Below, one piece after another: positions 52,801 through 57,563 of a stretch of 64,000 bases of DNA (position 1 is its first letter; every line of letters starts with the position of its first letter). Below the pieces are notes generated by a model. That model saw only the letters and a list, made by a program, of their open reading frames with translations, searched no databases and had not been told where the DNA came from. Location of the stretch: positions 62,001-126,000 of the forward strand of contig NZ_LVWI01000048.1 in the NCBI RefSeq assembly GCF_001909055.1, in the 5' to 3' direction. The stretch is from Paenibacillus helianthi (GTDB taxonomy: Bacteria > Bacillota > Bacilli > Paenibacillales > Paenibacillaceae). Made by a program: the position numbers and the translations under genes.

Positions 52801-55658
52801 GCAAGTCCAGACGAACTGGCCTCCTGCGAAGCATTGCCGGTGTCCACGGCAGCAGTGCCCGGCTCGGGCAGCGGGGGAGCAACCGGAACTGGACGGACCC
52901 CCTTTCCGGCCAGGAACATAACCAAATCCTTGATGCTGGGATGATCGTAGAAATCCGTAACCTCCAGCTTGACCGCGAACAACGCTTTGATCCGGTTCAT
53001 GAAATCAACGATGGTCATTGAATCGAAGCCGACTTCGTAATATTTATGATGCGGCTTGATCTCGTCCGGGCCACCTCCCAGGATTTCTGTTGCAATCCGG
53101 AGCAGCTCATCCCTGACGGTGTCATGGTCCAGTTCGGCAGAAGCTTCAACCGGCGGAACGACAGCGTTCGCAGCCTTGCCCGCCGTTTCTTCCAGCTCAC
53201 GCACAAGGGCAGCGGTATCGGCCTTGATTAGTCTGTGACGATCCAGCTTGCCATTGGGAGTTCGCGGCATTTCCTTCAGAACGATGAAGGAGGACGGAAC
53301 CATAAACTCCGGCAATCTTGCACCCAGGTACCCCCTTACTTCCTCGTCCGAAAAAACAGCATCCTGCTTCAAGGCAAGGAAGGCCACCAGCCGTTTGGTC
53401 CCGTTGCCGCTCTCCTTGGCCACAACAGCGCATTCCTGTATCCGCTCAACTTCGCCCAGCACCTTCTCGACGGCAGATAGCTCGATACGGATTCCGCGGA
53501 TCTTCACCTGATGATCCTGTCTGCCCAGCAGCTGGATGGTTCCGTCCGGCAAATAACGGGCCATGTCCCCCATCTTGTACAACCGCTCTCCCGCGCTTCC
53601 GCGAAGTGGGTTGTTGGTGAACTTGGCTGCCGTCTCCTCCTGCCTATTCACATACTCTACGGCCAATGAGGCACCGCCGATGTGCAGCTCTCCGGGCACT
53701 CCAACAGGGCACAATCGCATCCGGGAATCCAGAATGTAAGCCTTGACATTCGTAATCGGTCTGAACCAGGCCATCTTGCCTTCTGCAAGATCACAGTCTG
53801 CCGTTGTAAATTGCATGATTCCGTTCACCTCTGTCGCACCGTAATCAGCTACGAGCAGAGCATCCGGGAAGTGCTTCATAAATGGCTTGAACAAATCCAG
53901 CGTGAACGGCTCTCCGACCGTCATCCACATCCGAACCTGCTTCAGAACGGTTAAATCCTCAGACGATTCAAACATCCGGCGAAGCATGGACGGAAGCATC
54001 GTGCAACAGCTGACCTTATGTTTATCTAGTGCGTGTATAATCTTACCCGGGTCCTTTACAACCGTATCGGACAGAATCACCGTTGTAATCCCCTGCAGAA
54101 GCGCCCCAAGAAATTCCCACATGGACGGCATAAAATTCATGCTGGTCCGTTGGCAGGTCCGGTCCCCCTGTCTGAACGGATATCGGGTCCACATGTGGTT
54201 GAAATAATTGATTAGCTGCTGCTGTCTGTGTCTGACCCCCTTGGGAGTACCGGTCGATCCTGATGTATAGAGAATGAGTGAAGCACCGTCAGAGGCATAG
54301 AGCGTATCCGGCAGTATTCCGCCATCCTCACCGATTTCGCCGGAGATCGGGTCTGGTCCGTCCAGGCGAAGTACCGGAACACGCCCGCTGTCGATGAAGC
54401 ATTCTCGGGAATCCGTGTCCAGAATCAGAACGAGGCCGGCATCCTGAATCATATAAAGAATTTGTGCCTCTGGATAACTTCCGTCCAATGGAACATACGT
54501 AAGTCCCAGCTTAAATATAGCCAGGATTGAAACGATGGTGTGGATGGATCTTTCACCGTAAACCCCGATGGAAGAACCGGGGGCGATGCCCAGACTGCTG
54601 ATCCGCAATGCGAGTCTGTCAACCGCAGTTGACAACTCGCGGAAGGACCACGCATCCGTTTCGCCGTTGCCGCTCTCATGAATAACAGCAACGGCATCAC
54701 TGTCCAGGGAGGCTGAATGTGCAAAACGTTCATACAGCGACTGTTCAAACGCTACCTCTTCGTCATAACCGGCACATTCCAGCAGGAAGGACTCTTCTTC
54801 CCCGCTCATCAAAGGCACTTGATCTATAACCGTATCCGGTTCCTGCAACAGATTCGTGAGGAAGCTCAAGAACTGCCGGAGCGTCAACTCGACGGAGATC
54901 GAATCACACAATATCGGCGAGTATTTAATCCCTCCGATGCAAGCCTCCCCTTCCTCCCGGAACGAGACTACGGCGTCCGGCACAGCCGCTTCCTTGTTCT
55001 CCAATGGGAGATTCGGAATCTGCAACAGCAGTTGATAGGAGGATGCTTCCTTATCATTGGGAAGCGCTTCCTTAACTTGTCCAATCAGTGCCCGCAACGT
55101 CCTCCCTTCCGCATTGGAACAGTCAAACCAGGTTATGCTTCGTCCTCTTTTGCCAATTGCCTTTACCCCTGCTTTCATTTCATACTCCGGGTACCTGGCG
55201 AGCAATGCTATGAAGACGGCTGCGATTACAACCTGTGGCTTAACCCCGATGGCTTCACTGAACGAACGGACCGGACTCCATTGCTCCTCGGACAGCTTGA
55301 AAAGACGAACAAGCTCCCATTCAAGAGCCTGCCGCTGCTGCTCACCCTCACCATGGGGAAGCCGGAAGACTTGCGGCACATTCTGGGCGAACAACCGCTG
55401 CACTTCCGGCAATGTCTGCTTATCCTTACCTTGTTTAAGTATCCTTGTATGGGACAACTCCGTAGAAGCCAGCTTCAGAGAATCCACGAATTCAGCCAGT
55501 GTATTCTGATCCGCTGTAATTCCGGCCGACAGCCCTTCCATGTTGATCGGGTGCAAGTGGGGCTGACTATTGAAAGAAGTATAATAATCGTAATGATGGC
55601 CTTTCCGAAAAAAATGCGATCTGCTTGAAATCAACATTTCAGCTATTGCCAACTCCAT
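40815..55658 (-). CDS. hybrid loading NRPS / trans-AT PKS A: (C)-A-PCP-KS-DH-KR-ACP-KS-DH-KR-ACP-KS0-ACP
   Basis: A 4,947-residue protein that probably starts the chain. Order and key residues: about 335 residues resembling only part of a condensation domain, with no HHxxxDG; A domain (P-loop YTSGSTGTPKG near 468); PCP (Ser880); KS1 (Cys1144), DH (HVIHGAAVLP, His1622), KR (near 2123, Tyr about 2260), ACP (Ser2438, GLNSL); KS2 (Cys2703), carrier-like insert (3031-3100), DH (His3289), KR (near 3784), ACP (Ser4081); KS3 (Cys4336, HGTGT His lost), ACP (Ser4830); and a tail (NNLILSSMEDNKLQWEEALA) that looks like a docking segment. Start: ATG 55658 follows AAGGAGG at good spacing and lies 13 bases after the dehydrogenase stop. 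An open frame continues 49 codons upstream, but it lies inside the dehydrogenase gene. Both KRs keep the Asp of the B-type signature (AGVTRD). Confidence 0.97.
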   Translation of the reverse strand: MELAIAEMLISSRSHFFRKGHHYDYYTSFNSQPHLHPINMEGLSAGITADQNTLAEFVDSLKLASTELSHTRILKQGKDKQTLPEVQRLFAQNVPQVFRLPHGEGEQQRQALEWELVRLFKLSEEQWSPVRSFSEAIGVKPQVVIAAVFIALLARYPEYEMKAGVKAIGKRGRSITWFDCSNAEGRTLRALIGQVKEALPNDKEASSYQLLLQIPNLPLENKEAAVPDAVVSFREEGEACIGGIKYSPILCDSISVELTLRQFLSFLTNLLQEPDTVIDQVPLMSGEEESFLLECAGYDEEVAFEQSLYERFAHSASLDSDAVAVIHESGNGETDAWSFRELSTAVDRLALRISSLGIAPGSSIGVYGERSIHTIVSILAIFKLGLTYVPLDGSYPEAQILYMIQDAGLVLILDTDSRECFIDSGRVPVLRLDGPDPISGEIGEDGGILPDTLYASDGASLILYTSGSTGTPKGVRHRQQQLINYFNHMWTRYPFRQGDRTCQRTSMNFMPSMWEFLGALLQGITTVILSDTVVKDPGKIIHALDKHKVSCCTMLPSMLRRMFESSEDLTVLKQVRMWMTVGEPFTLDLFKPFMKHFPDALLVADYGATEVNGIMQFTTADCDLAEGKMAWFRPITNVKAYILDSRMRLCPVGVPGELHIGGASLAVEYVNRQEETAAKFTNNPLRGSAGERLYKMGDMARYLPDGTIQLLGRQDHQVKIRGIRIELSAVEKVLGEVERIQECAVVAKESGNGTKRLVAFLALKQDAVFSDEEVRGYLGARLPEFMVPSSFIVLKEMPRTPNGKLDRHRLIKADTAALVRELEETAGKAANAVVPPVEASAELDHDTVRDELLRIATEILGGGPDEIKPHHKYYEVGFDSMTIVDFMNRIKALFAVKLEVTDFYDHPSIKDLVMFLAGKGVRPVPVAPPLPEPGTAAVDTGNASQEASSSGLAATDDPAKPEDDVSTSRQPVDRKVAVIGLSCRFPGARNAEEYWSNLAAGVCSVTEIPAGRWEMEAFYDPDLKKPFRSASKWGGFMQGIDQFDSDFFRISPRESEMMDPQQRLILEECWKAMEDAGYQEKELSDKAVGVYIGGRPGDYVQLIRDRQLPHDHYTTMGNDNAILSARISYYLNLKGPCITVDTACSSSLTAIHLACSDIAAGESEMAFAGGVSVMSSPALYYQSSSMGMFSPDGQCKAFDNEANGMVPGEGVGIVILKSLDRALEDGDHIYGVIVASGINQDGKTNGITAPSAASQQQLIRNLYAKYKLDPERISYIEAHGTGTKLGDPIEIKALTEAFAGWTDRKGYCAVGSVKTNIGHTIACSGVAGLVKVLLAMKHKKLPPSLHFKNANEHIDFAGSPFYVNTALKDWEAQGPRMAAVSSFGISGTNVHLVVEEVPHAPRGGSDSLPYHIVPLSAKTKRALMAKAGELAVWLDKEGSGYTLDEIGYTLQAGRSMFDCRAAFVAAGHHDLKRKLEAFLNGEELPYIYSNLRPQAKAQAEEHGPYRQDTLVRRLGKAGLEREEYRNIAGQIAVWFVQGQDIDWNLIPRDGRLGRISMPVYPFERQSYWIAGTSENRPQVQLEEKHANPDQKLHPYLGENASTLKEQRFRTVFSLKDAEVREHVIHGAAVLPAAVMLEMARAAGESACEQKIHLISSIVWKKELRFTGESKQVAIHLSEREAAVHFTITEQTDDGPQTVCQGKLEPDVAPRSAARYEKTASILDRCTRSRPVGELYASFAEKGIRYGAGYQVVKTLAYNGNELLARLELPDGQAGQTGGEAPYYELLPQMLDGAMHAMGGFDELFEADHSYVPFMLGQLELYRPLGRQCWTHIRLHRPNEAGHGIIKADIDVFDEQSELCLSMKDFVIKAITTPGKTVVNITAEPEVLFFEGRWKSKELLISSPAANVKNIMVFGSEEYRVPAGALAEQRVIVVKQGTSWRQLSDTMYEVGCEYADYSKLMDVLFERGFRPDEILHLWTLDTGMYRDPSVHMEAGVYSLYLLTKAYMHGPYSSETVRLVYAYSGENNDAYPHYAGVNAFLRTAAAENPRFRTTSVMLEPDLLRKDWAACYARLSNELNEVSGDSEVMYSGPGRSVKVMESVELRQVPEAGPVYRGTYVITGGLGGIGYQLACRMLADPGCRVIVIGRSELDEVRKRRLQQLQTFAGEAHYIQGDIASYREARSALQECRKRYGPIQGVFHCAGVTRDALLFHKERHDFDAVLQSKVWGTLNLDELTASDDLEFFVLFSSISSVFGNAGQSDYAYANRFMDEFAAGREQKRLNGLRSGKSLAVNWPLWADGGLQLTEAYKKKLRMELGMAELGSRAGIAALEQALQSPYPCLAVLAGDPELLLQRTASRLFIQPGGRPKQLQPYAAASAGPHDRLSALPGVKAPVKAPEDDAVKLKRVEELLIGLVATETRLPAGKVQPQRSMDEYGLNSLMIMNMTGELISQFGALPQTVFFEHRNLKELGVYLVKAYPDQTAKLCGEAEDLAVKEPEQKTGERFLPEDAAAGDPAVKEQETSLAESAGTGKNGDKDERIAIIGISGRYPMARTLEDYWNNLKSGRDCIAEIPADRWDLHAFFDPNKEAKGKSYTKWGGFLDGMEEFDPLFFNISPKEAELMDPQERLFLECAWETLEDAGYTRKALDKAKVGVYVGAMWSQYQLYGASGDEREKPTSSFSSIANRVSYVMDFTGPSMAVDTMCSSSLTAIKLACDSLARGEADYALAGGVNVASHPNKYILVSQGKFGSTDGRCRSFGEGGDGYVPGEGVGAVLLKPLAQAVRDGDSIYGVIAGTSLNHGGKTNGYTVPSPVSQAELLSQAFHESGIDPRTISYLEAHGTGTALGDPIEIEGINRAFASFTEDKGFCAIGSVKSNVGHLESAAGIAALTKVLLQMREQMLVPSLHAEQLNPRIDFRNSPVRVQRECSEWRQPVRTVNGKQERYPRRAGISSFGAGGSNAFLVIEEYAEEQAVSGKRSSDNRQSASIAVLSARTRERLSEYAGIMKAFVDIRRLQEGAAAGAEEPAAAYSLLEYIEAVTGGGQEQLDAGEMLGDVLGTAADIMQFASGINQRFGVELNLHDVAGGLTVGGLDKLIADARRQREGAAATAVLQPLRTGAGVAGCSLQDFVYTLQTGREHFEERLAIICEDFNELSDLLDVYLQGGDAPGLYSGCAADKLLFGQVPALDLDPELVDLTARDRLNDIARSWTEGSEIPWKKLFSNSKRRPVRLPTYPFSRERYWVETRCTLQATVEATAADTLLPFIDANVSTFEGLAYTKLFDRENALIQDHIVQGAVLVPGAAMIEMARSAGSLAKPGTIVAGLKHAMWFSPLDVTAGSKQATIMLTPDGNQAKYTIVTGVQGEQTVHFKGTLSYGNAAPGNPLDLSMIRKRCLNLIFPAELYSGLHDRGLQYGPGYQVMAELYHNEVEALGHIQLPSGSRQYEGGGGHPAIWDGALHSVAALAWGESAEQAGLPFAIEEIAFYGALPNECWVYTVKGSAGYDITICDMSGNRLAQMDGFRLTGTPGPKKQAEDKGLMYVREQWKPVKLAIQVPSMKRSLLIFDDDNARFEHIRDELSKSYSTIVRVRPGTAFRRTESGFELNLEEQEGYLRLFQSLRESSLRDFQIMWLWSETNAGDASGSYNVDHVHRSAQRLLCFTKAIAGAGGSEQTKILFAYTGQHPEWESSCAAAFVKSVCLESKQAVYRTVRVHDRLQAAELAQLLYREVNAIQQSFAEIAYTGGIRMMRLLEEADIGLRLNADIRQHAGSSPRSHAQERPVYVITGGAGGLGLVFARYLASLRPCILVLAGRSELNSEKQAVLEQLGETAEISYLSCDLSDAADTRRLFQIIGQRYGAVHGVIHAAGVTRDSLVKGKSEAELQAVLAPKVNGIFHVDEVTKEEPLEFFVAFSSIAAVAGSRGQADYAFANRYMDEYMEHRQQLTNIGRRSGVSLSVNWPLWQEGGMVMPAAVSARMEEETGLSSLQTDRGVRAFEAMLGAGYPRLTVAEGRLNKVRDWLFPPQDLPAAEASRLEADAAAGLPGRGDDPAPEQVAAFVKEMISRTTKVAVERIRDTDTFDRYGMDSVMLMGMGRELGAVIGADAQTVFVEYNSVRQISGWLLSNHRERLAAYFRKDCADAVASAPSTPWTPSTPAASANPQQVRPGAKEVAVIGLSGKYPEAETAAEFWSNLSTGKNCIREVPAERWNGDLYMNAAADQRHMRSNGKWGGFIKDVDRFDPLFFNISPKEAVGMDPQERIMLETVWHALEDAGYSRAKLNRLEKEGRRVGVFIGAMTQPYPWVAKDKQVGAILSGASYWSIANRISYYLGIQGPSMAVDTACSSSLAALHLAVNSLRLGECAMAIVGGVNLSLHPYKYIGLSQAKLLGSHSRSLSMGDGDGYLPGEGAGVVILKLAEPAEADHDRILCRIKGSAVNHSGRTSAYKVPSGDAQAELIRLALADAGAEPATIGYVETAANGSAVGDAIEMDALKLVFQDCSADSHVCAVGSVKSNIGHLEAASGMSQLTKVIMQLVNRKLVPSLHADSLNPRIDLTGTVLQIQRETADWGRLRQDGDDGFGPEIPLRAVIHAVGAGGTNAALVVEEHLPTLQAELTHEPETAGPFLLLMSARNAVRLGRVARNLLEYLTSSEYVSMRDLAYSLALREPMEERLALVVQDKQAAVDALERVLGGSAAGTGIFAGSVEEPGIQSRLRATDVTTARLSVFAERWVHGIELVLDDLYPPEECFMLPLPGYPFERESYWVASDLTAEQQLEPAAEAAPDRTASNQAAPDQVAPDREVSSEIRDYLTELLAELLDLKAEQIKPGQRFDKYGMDSLTASSMVKAIRQFLGITVTLPDLFEHYSIERLSGFLMERGAPQTWELPENLFSGKDATEAEPEGEASFDYYLNNLILSSMEDNKLQWEEALALKDIIKSFVESGETNDRKRDISKVC
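41049..43180 (-). other. non-elongating KS3(0)-ACP pair at the end of synthase A
   Basis: KS3 has Cys4336 (DTACSSS) and SNIGHLE, but VETAANGSAVGD replaces EAHGTGTxLGD, so the His needed for decarboxylation is absent. A proline/alanine-rich linker leads straight to ACP3 (YGMDSLT, Ser4830). It precedes the glycine C domain of synthase B, the same arrangement as KS8-ACP8 before synthase C. Confidence 0.82.
41285..41344 (-). repeat. four 15-bp tandem repeats in the KS3-ACP3 linker
   Basis: Four 15-base units encode the pentapeptide series AAPDR, TASNQ, AAPDQ, VAPDR in a low-complexity linker just before ACP3. It is most likely a flexible tether; in-frame slippage is the simplest origin. Confidence 0.75.
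46359..46568 (-). other. carrier-protein-like insert without the active Ser, in the KS2-DH linker
   Basis: About 70 residues (3031-3100 of synthase A) interrupt the post-KS linker before LQDFVYTLQTGRE. The segment LGTAADIMQFASGINQRFGVEL aligns in pattern with a GxDSxMxxELxxxL carrier motif, with Ala3059 in place of Ser. It is the most degenerate of the three such inserts. Confidence 0.5.
52916..55658 (-). other. probable loading module with atypical adenylation domain
   Basis: Residues 1-335 contain a stretch like the second half of a C domain but lack HHxxxDG; the only HH (HHYDYYT, near residue 20) does not fit. The A domain has YTSGSTGTPKG and YKMGDMARY. In the pocket the Asp that binds the amino group of alpha-amino acids (GrsA Asp235) is replaced by Met, because FDxSxWE reads FMPSMWE. 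By-eye code: M-P-W-T-M-V-D-G-I. This suggests a starter acid without a free alpha-amine, such as a hydroxy, keto or other carboxylic acid. The PCP reads GFDSM. I cannot name the substrate. Confidence 0.6.
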
Positions 55659-55671
55659 CGTCTGCTCCTCC

Positions 55672-56844
55672 TTACAAGTCCCTGGTTCTTCCGCCGGCGA
55701 CAGAAGAGGTTGACATATGCAGCATCTGTTTCTGCAGATCAATGAGAACTTTGCAGTTCTCATTCTCCACCTTCTCATGATGCTGCAGCATATCCCTGAT
55801 CTCACTCAAATCGTCAACCACTTGCGTCACAATATCCTCCAGATGAATCCTTCCCGCTTTTTGCAGCGCCAGGATTTGGCTGAATGCGCCGCATAAATGC
55901 CCGCGCGACCCAATAATTTTGATTTCATTCGTAATCATATGATCCACTGCGGTAATCTCCAGGGGAATGCCCTTGCGACCCAGTAAGACAACTCGGCCGT
56001 TTTCGCTGACATGTCTGAAGATCCGGGTAACATTCTCCACAATGGCAGAGGTTTCAAATACGACGTCGATTTTTCCAGGGGGACTAGACATAAATTCCTC
56101 AGGTGTATACACATAATCCGCCCACTTTTTGGCAAAATCCCGCCGAAACTCAATCGGTTCGATGATGTGCACCTCTGATGCTCCGAATACCTGCTTGCTT
56201 AACATCGCGGTTAATAAGCCAATCGGGCCTGCACCAAAAATGACCGCCACCTCCCCCGCCTTTAATGCAGCATTCTCGCACGCCACATAGGCGACCCCTG
56301 CAGGCTCAATATTGGCTGCGGCCATGAGATCCCGCTCATCATTAATATAGTCCGTAATGTTGTGCGCAATAGATGCCTGCACATCAACGAATGTTCCGAA
56401 CAAGCCGTCCTTCTCCAGTCCCAGCAGCTTGGCATGCTTGCACTGGTTGAACTTTCCTCGCTTGCACACCTCGCATACATGACAGACGATGATCGATTCC
56501 AGCGCAACGAACATGCCCGGCTTAAGATGCTTGACATGATCTCCGACTTCGATTATTCGGCCAACGCCCTCGTGTCCGATCACCCTTCCCTCTTCAGGAA
56601 TTTCGAGGGGAGACGTACAGCGGATATACCCGGTTTCCGGATGATTCGTAGTCAGATGCAGATCCGTCCCGCATATTCCTACATAATGCATCTGCAAGCG
56701 GATTTCATCGGGGGCCAACCGGGATAGCACCCTGTTCTCCACACATACACGCACATTCTGATAGATTTGGTTAGGCAACGGATTGGCTACTCCAGGAACC
56801 GGATTTTTGTCAGCCCGTACAAGTAGAGTCCTAGTTTCAACCAT
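55672..56844 (-). CDS. zinc-dependent alcohol dehydrogenase, MDR family
   Basis: A 390-residue medium-chain NAD(P)-dependent dehydrogenase of the sorbitol/threonine dehydrogenase type. Catalytic zinc ligands are visible as Cys58 (GICGTD) and His91-Glu92 (GHEGVG). The structural zinc site is four cysteines at about 121, 124, 127 and 135. The Rossmann motif GAGPIG lies at about 204-209. I chose ATG 56844, which has GAGGG about seven bases upstream, over the in-frame TTG at 56865. The gene starts 32 bases after the methyltransferase stop and ends 13 bases before synthase A, so it is an operon member. Its substrate is unknown. It may oxidise an alcohol on the starter acid, on another precursor or on the finished product. 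Confidence 0.9.
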   Translation of the reverse strand: MVETRTLLVRADKNPVPGVANPLPNQIYQNVRVCVENRVLSRLAPDEIRLQMHYVGICGTDLHLTTNHPETGYIRCTSPLEIPEEGRVIGHEGVGRIIEVGDHVKHLKPGMFVALESIIVCHVCEVCKRGKFNQCKHAKLLGLEKDGLFGTFVDVQASIAHNITDYINDERDLMAAANIEPAGVAYVACENAALKAGEVAVIFGAGPIGLLTAMLSKQVFGASEVHIIEPIEFRRDFAKKWADYVYTPEEFMSSPPGKIDVVFETSAIVENVTRIFRHVSENGRVVLLGRKGIPLEITAVDHMITNEIKIIGSRGHLCGAFSQILALQKAGRIHLEDIVTQVVDDLSEIRDMLQHHEKVENENCKVLIDLQKQMLHMSTSSVAGGRTRDL

Positions 56845-56876
56845 ATGAAATCCCTCTTTCCTCAATATAGTGTGTG

Positions 56877-57542
56877 TTACTTGTTGCGAATGGCCAGTGT
56901 CAAACCGTCTCCAATCGGCAGCATGCTCACAGTAACCCGGTCATCTTGGTGAATCGTCTTGTTGATGCTGCGTATCTCTCTTACGTCCGGACCCTGGTTC
57001 CACTCGTTAATGACGCTGCCCCCCCACAACACATTGTCAACGCCGATCAAACCGCCGGGACGAATCAAACGAATGGCACGCTCATAATATGCTGTATAGT
57101 TTTCTTTATCCGCATCAATGAATATAAAGTCGAAATAGTTGGCATAGTCTCTGGATAGCAGATCGTCCAACGTATCCAGGGCAGGCGCCAAACGAAGATC
57201 AATTTTGTGGGCTACCCCTTCCTCTTCCCAATAGCGGTACCCCATCCTTGTCCACTTGTCGTCAATGTCACAGGCAATGATACGCCCATCCGAAGGCATC
57301 GCCATCGCCATCAGCAGTGTTGTATAGCCGGTAAAAGTACCGATCTCTAATATGCGCTTGGCACCGATTAACTTGACCAGCAAGGCAATGAACTGGCTCT
57401 CCTCAGGCGGACTCTGCATGGCGGACAACAGCATACGACCGGTCTCCTCGCGCAGCTTTCTGGCAGGTTCCGGCTCCCGCAGAGATACCTGAAGTAAATA
57501 GTCATACAACTCGTCTGTCAGGTTTAACGCACGCTTTCCCAT
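56877..57542 (-). CDS. SAM-dependent O-methyltransferase, caffeoyl-CoA OMT-like
   Basis: A 221-residue class I methyltransferase of the small, metal-dependent O-methyltransferase family (caffeoyl-CoA/catechol type). The SAM-binding glycine motif ILEIGTFTGYTTL is at about 64-76. The acidic motif FIFIDADKENY at about 139-149 and VDNVLWGG at about 168-175 supply typical metal and substrate residues. The length is normal for the family. ATG 57542 has AGGAGGA eight bases upstream and lies 21 bases after the AT-ER stop. Inside the operon it probably methylates a hydroxyl of the product or of a precursor; there are no cis O-methyltransferase domains in the synthases seen here. Confidence 0.92.
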   Translation of the reverse strand: MGKRALNLTDELYDYLLQVSLREPEPARKLREETGRMLLSAMQSPPEESQFIALLVKLIGAKRILEIGTFTGYTTLLMAMAMPSDGRIIACDIDDKWTRMGYRYWEEEGVAHKIDLRLAPALDTLDDLLSRDYANYFDFIFIDADKENYTAYYERAIRLIRPGGLIGVDNVLWGGSVINEWNQGPDVREIRSINKTIHQDDRVTVSMLPIGDGLTLAIRNK

Positions 57543-57563
57543 CCTTAACTCCTCCTGAATTTT

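Noticed and set aside
55659..55805. A 49-codon N-terminal extension of synthase A
   Set aside because: It overlaps the dehydrogenase gene, encodes Cys/Arg-rich nonsense and ignores the clear AAGGAGG site before ATG 55658.
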